From JANELJ01 sp024511395 (GTDB lineage Bacteria; Pseudomonadota; Gammaproteobacteria; GRL18): a stretch of DNA of 64,000 bases. The translations under genes were made by a program, and so were the position numbers. Below the pieces are notes generated by a model. The model made no database searches. It was not told where the DNA came from and saw only the letters and a program-made list of their open reading frames with translations. Numbering within the stretch: position 1 is the first letter of the stretch; the number at the start of each line of letters is the position of its first letter. Shown here in pieces: positions 52,381 through 62,225 of this stretch. The stretch lies in the NCBI GenBank assembly GCA_963681975.1, contig OY820613.1, positions 186,001 to 250,000 on the forward strand, read 5' to 3'.

Positions 52381-53878
52381 GTTCAACCTGAATAATACCG
52401 TTTTAAGCCTGACATTAAGCCAGGTTTAAAGCGGCTGATTGTTCTGGTTTGATAAAATATCCCATCAAACCAGAAATAATTTTGAGCCACAAAAGCCGGA
52501 GCTTATTGAGGATCTTTCTTAAGTTATGTCCAGCGGCTACCATAACCACATTAATGGCATCACCGACTGCACCTTTGAGGTAGCAGCGGTCTAAACGGCC
52601 ATCGTTTTTCATATGACCAATTTCAGGCTCAATCGCACTGCGCCGTTTTAATGCCTTTTTAATACTTCGGGTAACGCCTCGCTTCTGACCTGAGATAAAA
52701 ACTTTAGTGTCTTTTACTTCATGTCCACGATAACCCCGGTCAACAAAGCATTGTTCCGGCTGTACGGCTGTAAACTGTTTTATCTGTTCCAGTTGTGGCA
52801 GCAAGGTATGTCCATCATAAGGATTGCCCGGACAACTTTGAGCACCAATAACAAAGCCTTCCTTGTTAGTTACCGCGATACTGGCTTTAACACCAAATTC
52901 ATAAGGCTTATGAGCTTTGCCTTTACTGATACACTCGACTTCAGGAGCATGTAAACTGTAAAGCTTGTTCTTACTGTGCTGCTCCTGCTCAATCAGTTTC
53001 TGAGCCTGTTTTAGAGCTACTTCAAACAGAGACTGAATATCAACGGAATAGTTGGGCAGTTGTCGTTCAATATCCCGTTTAACACGACCTAAACGGGATT
53101 TCAGTTTATTGTTCATTTTCTTCATGCGTTTAAACTGTTTTGCATGAGCATAACGACTGGCCATTAGTACATATTGCGGCCCAACCCGATTATAGTTCTG
53201 GCGCAGTTTAATACCGTGCTCTTTGGACAGTTTAACCAGGTTTTCTCTGGCTTTGTTCAGGAGCTTTGAATCGGTTGGAAAAGCGATGTTCTTTTCCTGT
53301 ACGGTAGTATCTACCGTGACTTTCTTTAAACTGCCGGGCTTTATGGTTTTACTCTTTAGTCCGGCTTTAATGGTTTCAATCAGTAATTTTTCACTGCCTG
53401 ATTTACCCAGCCGGTTACGCCATTTGGTCATGGTCGTAGGGTGTATAGGCATTTTATGCTGAAAGTATTCTTCACCACAGAAATACTGCCAGTACGGATT
53501 TTCTGTCCAGCCTTTTACTACCTGTTCATCCGATAAATCATGCAGGTGTTTCAGGTAATGCAATCCTGCAATCAATCGAGTGCGTATGGCAGGAGCACCT
53601 TTAGTGGATACAAACAGAGCGCCCCATTCTTTATCAGGACTTTCCCAATCTATGTGTTTTGATAACTTAATCAACTCATGGTTTATGTCCAGCATGTTTT
53701 CAAGGCGCATCCTGAACAGGTCTTCCTGAGGTATTTTTGGCTGTTTCTTTGGCTTCATTTTGGTCTGGAAACTTGCAAGGTAATAAGGCTTATTTTACCA
53801 AAAACCTGCAAATTTAACACCCATAATCAAACAATATTTCTTTATAAATCAATGCCATATATTTTATTCAGGGTGGAC
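52381..53878 (-). mobile_element. IS5-family element, complete (1498 bp)
   Basis: A complete minus-strand copy with TA duplication at 52379-52380 and 53879-53880. Its right end lies just outside the ribosome-binding site of the PDZ gene, so any promoter for that gene must be in the IS or beyond it. Confidence 0.96.
52415..53758 (-). CDS. IS5-family transposase
   Basis: 447 residues, intact, all DDE motifs present. Nearly identical to the copy at 57310 (differences such as HIDWE for HIDRE), suggesting the two share a recent parent. Confidence 0.96.
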   Translation of the reverse strand: MKPKKQPKIPQEDLFRMRLENMLDINHELIKLSKHIDWESPDKEWGALFVSTKGAPAIRTRLIAGLHYLKHLHDLSDEQVVKGWTENPYWQYFCGEEYFQHKMPIHPTTMTKWRNRLGKSGSEKLLIETIKAGLKSKTIKPGSLKKVTVDTTVQEKNIAFPTDSKLLNKARENLVKLSKEHGIKLRQNYNRVGPQYVLMASRYAHAKQFKRMKKMNNKLKSRLGRVKRDIERQLPNYSVDIQSLFEVALKQAQKLIEQEQHSKNKLYSLHAPEVECISKGKAHKPYEFGVKASIAVTNKEGFVIGAQSCPGNPYDGHTLLPQLEQIKQFTAVQPEQCFVDRGYRGHEVKDTKVFISGQKRGVTRSIKKALKRRSAIEPEIGHMKNDGRLDRCYLKGAVGDAINVVMVAAGHNLRKILNKLRLLWLKIISGLMGYFIKPEQSAALNLA

Positions 53879-53990
53879 TATTTAAGCTTAATAAAATAAA
53901 TAGAGTTTGTACTTCTATATTTGTTTTTAAGACAGAATTTCAATAAAAAAATTCAATTTGTTTTTATCGATATTATTGTCATTAACGGCA

Positions 53991-54674
53991 TCATCGTTGT
54001 AATAAGATAGTCAGCCAGCGGCCGACATTGAGTAAGCTGGCCAGTGCTGCCGCTACATAGGTGAGAGCGGCGGCTAATAATACCTGGCGTACAGGGATCA
54101 GGTCACGTTTGGTAATATAACGGCCAGCTTCAAGTACCGGCAGGGCTTTATTAAAACTGGCATCAAATTCTACCGGCAGACTGATAAGGTGGACTAAAAC
54201 AATAGAGCCCATAGTTAACAGACCGATAAGAGCAATAACAAAGCCCAGAGCTGGAGAGTGAGTCAGGGCACCTAAAAGCGGGGCTGTCATAATAATGCCG
54301 CTGCCCAGTTTTTCAAAACGCTGGGCGTTTTTTACCATAACGCCTCGGAGCTTCAGTAATTGATCCTGTTTGTGATCCTGAATGGCATGGCCCACTTCAT
54401 GGGCTGCAATTGCAATGGCGGTCAGTGATTTACCATTAAAATACTGCGGACTGAGTCGGACGGTTTTGGTTTGAGGATCGTAATGATCGCCCTGTTCAGT
54501 GGTTTCCAGGCTGACCGGCAACTGATACTGGTCAATCAGGTGCTGTGCCAGTTCACCGCCGGTGCCGGGCAGGGCATTAATGGACCGGTTGTATTTCTGC
54601 ATAATATATTTAACCCACCATTGGGGGAGAAACATCAGCAACAGAAAAATCGCAAGTACAAAAATATATGTCAT
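53991..54674 (-). CDS. YugP-type neutral zinc metallopeptidase
   Basis: A 227-residue membrane protein with an N-terminal helix, the zinc-binding AAHEVGHAIQD motif (HExxH at residues 92-96) and three further hydrophobic segments in the C-terminal half. This layout fits the Zn_peptidase_2 (YugP) family, full length. Its substrate is unknown. It is divergent from the CoA-binding pseudogene at 54719. Confidence 0.88.
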   Translation of the reverse strand: MTYIFVLAIFLLLMFLPQWWVKYIMQKYNRSINALPGTGGELAQHLIDQYQLPVSLETTEQGDHYDPQTKTVRLSPQYFNGKSLTAIAIAAHEVGHAIQDHKQDQLLKLRGVMVKNAQRFEKLGSGIIMTAPLLGALTHSPALGFVIALIGLLTMGSIVLVHLISLPVEFDASFNKALPVLEAGRYITKRDLIPVRQVLLAAALTYVAAALASLLNVGRWLTILLQR

Positions 54675-54718
54675 AATAATTCATTTTATCAGGTCATAAG
54701 AAGGTTCAGGAGCTATTT

Positions 54719-55099
54719 ATGGGCAAAACTTCAAATATACAGACGGTGCTTATTCTTGGTGCCAGTAATAAACCCCATCGCTATACCTTTAAAGTCCAGC
54801 AGTTACTCAAACAGCATGGCCATCGTATTATTCCCGTTCACCTGAAAATGACTGAAATTGAAGGTATTAAGGTCAATAATTCGCTTGCGGAAATAACTGA
54901 ATCTGTTGATACCCTTAGCCTCTATATTGGTGCTCAACGCAGCTAGGGCATCATTAAGGATATTGTGAAACTAAAGCCGGGCAGAGTGATCTTTAATCCC
55001 GGAACGGAATCAGAATTACTGGAACAGGCTTTACAGGATGTCGGTATAAGTTATGAATATGACTGCACCCTGGTGATGCTGGAAACGGGAAGTTTTTGA
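54719..55099 (+). pseudogene. CoA-binding (YccU-like) protein with in-frame TAG
   Basis: A single reading frame of 126 codons before the TGA at 55097 is interrupted only by TAG at 54944-54946. The first part (QTVLILGASNKPHRYTFKVQ) is the Rossmann CoA_binding_2 nucleotide motif; after the TAG comes GIIKDIVKLKPGRVIFNPGT, the other half of the same domain. One nonsense mutation is the simplest reading. Confidence 0.85.
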
Positions 55100-55307
55100 T
55101 TTTATAGACGACATTAATCAATAACATTGTATTCTATGGGGGTGTTGCAACTTGAAATGGTTGCTCAAGTTGGTTTATCATGATGTTCTTTTTAAAAATT
55201 TTGGGAAAATAATCATTCTTGCCGGTTAATGCACCACTACCCAGTTGTAAAAATTAGGTAATAAGAAAAACGGCTGCAGAACGGGTTCTTGAGGAGAAGA
55301 AAATTTA

Positions 55308-57272
55308 ATGAAAAACGGGATTATGGCAGAAAAAAAGAAAATAATTGCCGGGATTATATTTCTCGGGCTCGCGTTGTTTATGGCCTCTATTGTTCCATCA
55401 GTAGAAATGGCTTGGGTTATGGGCCTGCTGGTTCTGACCATTTACATGTTTGCATTTGAGGTTGTGGATGTTGATGTGACCGCTATCTGCATTATGGTGT
55501 TACTGGGACTGTCGACACTTTTTGCACCGATAATGGGGCTGGAAAAAGGTCTGGTTTCCTCTGACATGATTTTTAAAGGTTTCTCCAGTAACGCGGTTAT
55601 GTCTATTATTGCAATTATGATTATTGGTGCCGGTCTGGATAAAACCGGTATTATGTCCAAAGTTGCTGCCTTTATTCTAAATGCTGGCGGTACCTCGGAA
55701 ACACGTATTATCCCAATTGTTTCCAGTACCGTGGGTATTATTTCGTCTTTTATGCAGAACGTGGGTGCCGCAGCCCTGTTTATTCCTGTGGTCAGTAGAA
55801 TTTCTGCCCGTTCCGGTGTGCCCATGTCCCGTTTATTAATGCCCATGGGCTTCTGTGCTATTCTGGGTGGTACGGTCACCATGGTTGGTTCGTCACCGCT
55901 GATTTTATTAAATGACCTGATCTTAACTTCCAATCACGGATTACCTGCCGATCAGAAGATGCATACCTGGGGACTGTTTTCAGTTACTCCGGTTGGTCTG
56001 GCTCTGGTATTTTCCGGTATTATCTACTTTGTTCTTGCCGGGCATTTTGTGCTGCCTAAAGTGAGCGAGAAGGCTGATGCCAGTAAAGCCACCAATACCA
56101 TGGAATATTTTCAGAATATTTACGGTATTGACTATGCCATGTTTGAAGTTGTGGTGCCACCGGGCAGTCCGTTGATTGGCCATATATTGAATGATATCGA
56201 ACAGAAAGAGCACATCCGTATTATTGCCGCCATTAAGGGCAATACCAAGGATGTGGCTATTGGACCTAATGGCGTGGCTCGTGACTATACTATTGAAGCG
56301 AATACCGTTTTAGGGGTTCTGGGTTCTGAAAAATACATCCAGGATTTTGCCAGGGATTATGATCTGGAAGTTAAGGATGATCTGGAGTACTTTGCCGACA
56401 GTCTTTCTTCTGCCCATTCCGGTGTTGCTGAAGTGGTTATTCCACCAGGTTCCCAGCTTATTGGTAAATCAGCCCGCGATGTCTGGTTAAGAAAGACGTA
56501 TGGCCTGGCCATGGTTGCTATGCACCGTGAAGGTGAAACCATGGGCGCTGGTGAAGGTATTCGGGACCTACCGTTTCAGGCTGGTGATACCCTGGTCGTA
56601 CATACTCTGTGGACTAACTTGGATCGTATTGCCAAGGACAAGAACTTTGTTGTGGTGACGACTGAGTATCCGCATGAAGAAACCCGTCCCCATAAAGTTG
56701 GCTGGGCAGCCCTGTTTTTTACTATTGCCCTGTCCATGGTTCTGTTTACTGATTTAAAACTGTCTATTGCCCTGTTAACCGGTGCCATTGGTATGGTTCT
56801 GTCCGGTGTGTTAAAAATTGATGAAGCCTATGAGGCTGTATCCTGGAAGACGGTCTTCCTGCTGGCCAGTCTGATCCCCCTGGGGCTGGCTGTGGAAATG
56901 TCCGGTACTGCCGGCTGGATTGCAGAACAGACACTGAAAGTGGTGGGTGACATGCCGGTCTGGATCATTCAGGCTTCTATTGCTGTTCTGGCAACTTTCT
57001 TTACCCTGGTTATGTCCAATGTCGGTGCAACTGTATTACTGGTGCCTTTGGCGGTAAATATTGCCATGGGTGTAGAAGGGGCCGATCCTGCTGTATTTGC
57101 TCTGACAGTGGCCATTGCAACCTCCAATTCATTCCTCATCCCTACTCACCAGGTTAATGCCCTGATCATGGGCCCTGCAGGTTATCGTGTACCTGACTTT
57201 ATGAGAGCCGGCGGCATCATGACCATATTATTCCTGATTGTTATGATGGTAATGATGAGCCTGGTTTTTTAA
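55308..57272 (+). CDS. SLC13-family permease with two RCK_C (TrkA-C) domains
   Basis: A 654-residue transporter with N-terminal hydrophobic helices, two central RCK_C domains (residues about 275-360: FEVVVPPGSPLIGHIL; 370-460: AEVVIPPGSQLIGKSA) and a C-terminal set of helices with the SNVGATVLLVPLAVNIAMG and SNSFLIPTHQVNALIMGPAGY motifs. This is the layout of SLC13/SAC1-like carriers for sulfate or other small anions. GAGGAGAAG precedes the ATG. An IS5-family copy begins 4 bp after its stop. The substrate cannot be read from sequence. Confidence 0.88.
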   Translation: MKNGIMAEKKKIIAGIIFLGLALFMASIVPSVEMAWVMGLLVLTIYMFAFEVVDVDVTAICIMVLLGLSTLFAPIMGLEKGLVSSDMIFKGFSSNAVMSIIAIMIIGAGLDKTGIMSKVAAFILNAGGTSETRIIPIVSSTVGIISSFMQNVGAAALFIPVVSRISARSGVPMSRLLMPMGFCAILGGTVTMVGSSPLILLNDLILTSNHGLPADQKMHTWGLFSVTPVGLALVFSGIIYFVLAGHFVLPKVSEKADASKATNTMEYFQNIYGIDYAMFEVVVPPGSPLIGHILNDIEQKEHIRIIAAIKGNTKDVAIGPNGVARDYTIEANTVLGVLGSEKYIQDFARDYDLEVKDDLEYFADSLSSAHSGVAEVVIPPGSQLIGKSARDVWLRKTYGLAMVAMHREGETMGAGEGIRDLPFQAGDTLVVHTLWTNLDRIAKDKNFVVVTTEYPHEETRPHKVGWAALFFTIALSMVLFTDLKLSIALLTGAIGMVLSGVLKIDEAYEAVSWKTVFLLASLIPLGLAVEMSGTAGWIAEQTLKVVGDMPVWIIQASIAVLATFFTLVMSNVGATVLLVPLAVNIAMGVEGADPAVFALTVAIATSNSFLIPTHQVNALIMGPAGYRVPDFMRAGGIMTILFLIVMMVMMSLVF

Positions 57273-57275
57273 ATA

Positions 57276-58773
57276 GTTCAACCTGAATAATACCGTTTTA
57301 AGCCTGACATCAAGCCAGGTTTAAAGCAGCTGATTGCCCCGGTTTGATAAAAGACCCCATCAAACCGGAAATAATTTTGAGCCATAAAAGCCGGAGCTTA
57401 TTGAGGATCTTTCTTAAGTTATGTCCAGCGGCTACCATAACCACATTAATGGCATCACCGACTGCACCTTTGAGGTAGCAGCGGTCTAAACGGCCATCGT
57501 TTTTCATATGACCGATTTCAGGCTCAATCGCACTGCGCCGTTTTAATGCCTTTTTAATACTTCGGGTAACGCCTCGCTTCTGACCTGAGATAAAAACTTT
57601 AGTGTCTTTTACTTCATGTCCACGATAACCCCGGTCAACAAAGCATTGTTCCGGCTGTACGGCTGTAAACTGTTTTATCTGTTCCAGTTGTGGCAGCAAG
57701 GTATGTCCATCATAAGGATTGCCCGGACAACTTTGAGCACCAATAACAAAGCCTTCCTTGTTAGTTACCGCGATACTGGCTTTAACACCAAATTCATAAG
57801 GCTTATGAGCTTTGCCTTTACTGATACACTCGACTTCAGGAGCATGTAAACTGTAAAGCTTGTTCTTACTGTGCTGCTCCTGCTCAATCAGTTTCTGAGC
57901 CTGTTTTAGAGCTACTTCAAACAGAGACTGAATATCGACAGAATAATTGGGCAGTTGTCGTTCAATATCCCGTTTAACACGACCTAAACGGGATTTCAGT
58001 TTATTGTTCATTTTCTTCATGCGTTTAAATTGTTTTGCATGTGCATAACGACTGGCCATTAGTACATATTGCGGCCCAACCCGATTATAGTTCTGGCGCA
58101 GTTTAATACCGTGCTCTTTGGACAGTTTAACCAGGTTTTCTCTGGCTTTGTTCAGGAGCTTTGAATCGGTTGGAAAAGCGATGTTCTTTTCCTGTACGGT
58201 AGTATCTACCGTGACTTTCTTTAAACTGCCAGGCTTTATGGTTTTACTCTTTAGTCCGGCTTTAATGGTTTCAATCAGTAATTTTTCACTGCCTGATTTA
58301 CCCGGCCGGTTACGCCATTTGGTCATGGTCACAGGGTGTATAGGCATTTTATGCTGAAAGTATTCTTCACCACAGAAATACTGCCAGTACGGATTTTCTG
58401 TCCAGCCTTTTACTACCTGTTCATCCGATAAATCATGCAGGTGTTTCAGGTAATGCAATCCTGCAATCAATCGAGTGCGTATGGCAGGAGCACCTTTAGT
58501 GGATACAAACAGAGCGCCCCATTCTTTATCAGGACTTTCCCGGTCTATGTGTTTTGATAACTTAATCAACTCATGGTTTATGTCCAGCATGTTTTCAAGG
58601 CGCATCCTGAACAGGTCTTCCTGAGGTATTTTTGGCTGTTTCTTTGGCTTCATTCTGGTCTGAAAATTTGCAAGGTAATAAGGCTTATTTTACCAAAAAC
58701 CTGCAAATTTAACACCCATAATTCGCCAATATTTCCTTATAAATCAATGTGCTATGATTCATTCAGGTCGGAC
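57276..58773 (-). mobile_element. IS5-family element, complete (1498 bp)
   Basis: A complete minus-strand copy, TA duplication at 57274-57275 and 58774-58775, inserted immediately after the stop codon of the SLC13 permease gene. It is convergent with that gene and lies upstream of the adk terminator hairpins. Confidence 0.96.
57310..58653 (-). CDS. IS5-family transposase
   Basis: 447 residues, intact. It has the PGKSG variant shared with the copy at 16747 but otherwise mostly matches the copy at 52415, so it looks like a mosaic from gene conversion. Confidence 0.96.
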   Translation of the reverse strand: MKPKKQPKIPQEDLFRMRLENMLDINHELIKLSKHIDRESPDKEWGALFVSTKGAPAIRTRLIAGLHYLKHLHDLSDEQVVKGWTENPYWQYFCGEEYFQHKMPIHPVTMTKWRNRPGKSGSEKLLIETIKAGLKSKTIKPGSLKKVTVDTTVQEKNIAFPTDSKLLNKARENLVKLSKEHGIKLRQNYNRVGPQYVLMASRYAHAKQFKRMKKMNNKLKSRLGRVKRDIERQLPNYSVDIQSLFEVALKQAQKLIEQEQHSKNKLYSLHAPEVECISKGKAHKPYEFGVKASIAVTNKEGFVIGAQSCPGNPYDGHTLLPQLEQIKQFTAVQPEQCFVDRGYRGHEVKDTKVFISGQKRGVTRSIKKALKRRSAIEPEIGHMKNDGRLDRCYLKGAVGDAINVVMVAAGHNLRKILNKLRLLWLKIISGLMGSFIKPGQSAALNLA

Positions 58774-58790
58774 TAAATATAAAAAAACCA

Positions 58791-58819
58791 AAAAATGCGG
58801 GCAATATGCCCGCATTTTT
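58791..58819 (-). terminator. Rho-independent terminator after adk
   Basis: A 12-bp perfect stem AAAAATGCGGGC / GCCCGCATTTTT with a 5-nt loop, flanked by A and T runs, so it can work in both directions. It lies about 40 bp beyond the adk stop (minus strand). Confidence 0.9.
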
Positions 58820-58820
58820 A

Positions 58821-58850
58821 TTTAGAAAAAGCACTTATGCTTTTTCTAAA
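58821..58850 (-). terminator. Second hairpin between adk and its terminator
   Basis: A 13-bp perfect stem TTTAGAAAAAGCA / TGCTTTTTCTAAA with a 4-nt loop lies directly before the GC-rich terminator hairpin. It may be an mRNA-stabilising or tandem terminator structure. Confidence 0.6.
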
Positions 58851-58859
58851 CGCTGAACG

Positions 58860-59540
58860 CTATTTAAGCTCTTTTAAAATAGCATCAGTCACTTCACCAA
58901 TAGAACCACTGCCGTCAACAGAAATAACTTTAGTATCCCCACCGAGGTTCTTGAAGTAATTAACGGCCGCCATAGTACCGGTATTTTCGTCATAGTAAAT
59001 ATCATGGCGTTTATCAATGGCTGCTTCATCCTGATCGTCGGCACGGGTAGATAACTTGCCACCGCAGACACGACAGACCAGTTCGTCGTCTTTTTCTACC
59101 GGTTTAATAGCATCAAAAGCAATGTGATTGGGGTGATTATTGTCGTTTTCACATAAACGACGGCCGGTAATACGCAGTTTAGCAATATCACGAGGTAGAA
59201 CAATTTCTATGACATAGTCCAGCTTCATGTTTTCATCTTGCAGGGCTTTAGCCAGAGTTTCTGCCTGCACCTTGTTGCGTGGGAAGCCGTCCAGCAGCCA
59301 GCCGTTTTTACAGTCGTCTTCTTTAAGACGATCCAGAATCATCGGGATAGTAATATCATCCGGCACCAGATCACCGCGATCAATATATTCCTTGGCTTTT
59401 TTGCCCAGTTCTGTTCCGCCGCCGATGTTCTGACGGAAAATGGCACCGGATTCAATATGTGCAATATTGAATTTATCCTGGATAATTGCGCCCTGAGTCC
59501 CTTTACCACTGCCGTTTGGTCCAAAGATTAATATATTCAT
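58860..59540 (-). CDS. adk: Adenylate kinase
   Basis: A 226-residue nucleoside monophosphate kinase (ATP + AMP to 2 ADP). The P-loop FGPNGSGKGTQ begins at residue 6, WLLDGFPRN is the AMP-site motif and TGRRLC begins the LID. The LID is long, with Cys/His residues (LCENDNNHPNH, CRVCGG) that may bind zinc. AAGGGAAAT precedes the ATG. Monocistronic, with its own terminator hairpins. Intact. Confidence 0.92.
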   Translation of the reverse strand: MNILIFGPNGSGKGTQGAIIQDKFNIAHIESGAIFRQNIGGGTELGKKAKEYIDRGDLVPDDITIPMILDRLKEDDCKNGWLLDGFPRNKVQAETLAKALQDENMKLDYVIEIVLPRDIAKLRITGRRLCENDNNHPNHIAFDAIKPVEKDDELVCRVCGGKLSTRADDQDEAAIDKRHDIYYDENTGTMAAVNYFKNLGGDTKVISVDGSGSIGEVTDAILKELK

Positions 59541-59768
59541 TTATTTCCCTTTCTGTTAATTAAATTTTTAAATTTCAGTCTGATAATACTAACTATCTGC
59601 AAAAGTTTCTGCAATAGCTGATAATAAGTTGTAATATTAGGAATATGGATTACAGTTACTTACATATTAATGTCAATATAGCATTCAGTGTAAGTAATAA
59701 CTCTGATCCAGGTCAATTTAAAATACCGGCTTAAACGTAAGAGAATCGCAACAGACAGGATATAAAAA

Positions 59769-61059
59769 ATGACAAAAGCAGGCAGTGAACCCAGTTTTCG
59801 TGATGGTGTTAATTTAATGGTGGATCGGGCCATTTCTGTAATGGGACTGGATGCCGGTGTTGCTAATGCTATTAAATCCTGTAATGCCGTTATTCAGGTG
59901 CAGTTTCCGGTAAAAATTCGAGGTAAAATTGAGGTGTTTACAGGCTGGCGGGCCACACACAGTACCCACCGCCTGCCCTCAAAGGGTGGTATCTGTTTAT
60001 GCGGATCAGGATGAAGTTGAAGTCCTGGCGGCTCTGATGACCTATAAGTGTGCCATTGTGAATGTGCCGTTTGGCGGTTCCAAAGGGGCTTTGCTGATTG
60101 ATCCCAGCCAGTATGATCGGGAAGAAATGTAAATGATCACCCGGTGTTTTTCACTGGAACTGATCCGCAAAGGCTTTTTAAGTCCATCAACCAATGTTAC
60201 AGCACCGGATGTCGGTACCGGGCAGAGAGAAATGGCCTGGATTGCAGATACCTATAAACAACTGCATCCTGATGATGTTAAAATGGCCAGTATGAGCGTT
60301 TCCCTGGAAGGTAAAACCTGTGTCATGCAGGGCTTTGGTAATGTCGGCTATCATGCAGCCAAATTTCTGTCTGAAGAGGACGGGGTCAAAATCACGGCCA
60401 TTATTAAAAGTTATGGTGCACTGATTAATGATGAAGGCATTAATATTGAGCAATTGCGTCAGCATATTGATGAACACCATGAAATTGAAACCTTTCCCTG
60501 TGCCCAGTTTGTAGAAGACGGTGCTGCAGTACTTGAAAAAGAGTGCGATATTCTTATCCCGGCGGCACTGGAAAATCAGATCAACCTGGATAATGTTGAC
60601 CGGATCAAGGCCAAACTGATTGTGGAGGCGGCCAATGGGCCGGTATCCTTTGGTGCAGATGCTATATTAAAAAGCAAGGGGATTGTCGTTATTCCTGATG
60701 CTTATGCCAATGCCGGTGGTGAAACCGTATCCTATTTTGAATGGATCCGTAATATCTCCCACATGCGTTTTGGCCGTATGCAACGCCGTCATGAAGAAAT
60801 GCGTGGCTTACAGGTCACTAAAATGTTTGAAGAAGCCACTGGTAATTCCGTTTCCACCCATCTTAGGAATACCATTACCCGAGGAGCTGATGAACTGGAT
60901 CTGGTACGTTCGGGCCTGGATGATACTATGCGCACAGCCTATCAGGAAATACGTGAAACCATGCTTAGTGATGAAAATATTACGGACTTACGTATCACAT
61001 CTTATGTTTCTTCTATAAAGAAAATAGCCCGCTCCTATCTTGATGTGGGCATTCTGTAA
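59769..61059 (+). pseudogene. Glu/Leu/Phe/Val dehydrogenase, multiply broken
   Basis: The N-terminus is normal (VFTGWRATHSTHRLPSKGGI), but one extra base near 59993 shifts the frame. The shifted frame (YADQDEVEVLAALMTYKCAI, VNVPFGGSKGALLIDPSQYD) ends in TAA at 60130-60132, where family members have Gln. The rest (MITRCFSLELIRKGFLSPST, onward to 61059) lacks about 45 residues near 60275, where the conserved substrate/cofactor segment with GKP and GRTEATGRG should be. The C-terminal Rossmann part (MQGFGNVGYHAAKFL) is intact. The three lesions mean no activity. Confidence 0.9.
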
Positions 61060-61061
61060 TA

Positions 61062-62225
61062 ATGTCAGAAGTGCCACAAATCCCTCCGCTTGGAGGCATG
61101 TCAGCGAAAACTTTTCTGGCTGAATACTGGCAGCAAAAGCCGCTGCTTATTCGCCAGGCTTTTCCCGGTTTTGAAACACCGTTAAGCCCGGATGAACTGG
61201 CGGGACTGGCCTGTGAAGAGGACGTCAATTCCAGAATTATTATTGAACAGGGCGGGGAGCATCCCTGGCAGGCCATTCATGGTCCTATGGATGAAACGGT
61301 TTTTGCCCGGATGCCGGAAACCCACTGGACTCTTGTGGTCAACGATCTGGAAAAAACCGTTCCGGAACTGGCCTGGCTCACCGACCGGTTCCGCTTTATT
61401 CCTGAATGGTATCTGGATGATTTAATGAGCAGCTATGCTGCTCCCCTAGGTACGGTAGGTCCGCATTTTGATTTATACGATGTGTTTATTCTGCAGGGTT
61501 CCGGCCGGCGCCGCTGGCAGATCAGTACCCGTCCGGTAGCGGAGGATAATGTTATTTCTGATATTGCTATCCGCCTGCAGAAAGAATTTATAGCAGAACA
61601 GGAATGGATTCTGGAACCCGGCGATATGATGTATCTGCCTGCCGGGGTATCTCACCATGGTATTTCTCTTGATGAGAGCATGAGCTATTCCATTGGTTTT
61701 AAGGCCACCAGTCATGAAGCTCTGGTCAATGACTTTATTGCTCATATTACCAGTGAACTGCCGGTACACAAAACCTATCATTTACCAGCCGGGGTGCTGG
61801 CCGGGCATCCTAATGAAATTACTCCGGCCGCTATTGAAGAGGTGCACAGGATCTTCAAACAATACCTGGATCCGCAAAACCCAGAACTGGAGCGATGGTT
61901 TGGCAGTTTTGTCAGTGACTCCAAAGTAGATTACCTGAATGAATGTGAACAACCGGTAGAAAGTCTTCAGGCACTGCTAGAACTAAGTTTGGAAAATCTG
62001 CCATTAATGCGTCATCCTGCCAGCCGCTTTGCTTTTATTGATAAAGACGGTGGTTCCTGTCAGCTTTTTGTTAATGGGCAGGACTTTATGGTTTCTACGG
62101 CATTTGCAGTTAAACTCTGTGCACAGCGAACAGTGGAACTATCAGAACTGATACCTGTTATGTCTGATAATGAGCAGGAACTGCTGCTTAATTTATACAA
62201 TGCCGGCAAGCTGTATTTTAATTAA
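61062..62225 (+). CDS. roxA: Ribosomal protein uL16 arginine 3-hydroxylase (RoxA/YcfD-type cupin)
   Basis: A 387-residue Fe(II)/2-oxoglutarate oxygenase of the JmjC/cupin class that in E. coli hydroxylates an Arg in ribosomal protein L16. The metal-binding VGPHFDLYDVF (His 135, Asp 137) and the distal His of YLPAGVSHHGIS are present. The N-terminal segment EYWQQKPLLIRQAF is typical of the family. The final base of its TAA stop is the first base of an inserted IS982 element; before the insertion the stop would have been TAG. The coding region is unchanged. Confidence 0.9.
   Translation: MSEVPQIPPLGGMSAKTFLAEYWQQKPLLIRQAFPGFETPLSPDELAGLACEEDVNSRIIIEQGGEHPWQAIHGPMDETVFARMPETHWTLVVNDLEKTVPELAWLTDRFRFIPEWYLDDLMSSYAAPLGTVGPHFDLYDVFILQGSGRRRWQISTRPVAEDNVISDIAIRLQKEFIAEQEWILEPGDMMYLPAGVSHHGISLDESMSYSIGFKATSHEALVNDFIAHITSELPVHKTYHLPAGVLAGHPNEITPAAIEEVHRIFKQYLDPQNPELERWFGSFVSDSKVDYLNECEQPVESLQALLELSLENLPLMRHPASRFAFIDKDGGSCQLFVNGQDFMVSTAFAVKLCAQRTVELSELIPVMSDNEQELLLNLYNAGKLYFN

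Noticed and set aside
55100..55307. Riboswitch before the SLC13 permease
   Set aside because: The 208-bp leader shows no recognisable conserved riboswitch core or terminator; only a good ribosome-binding site is clear.
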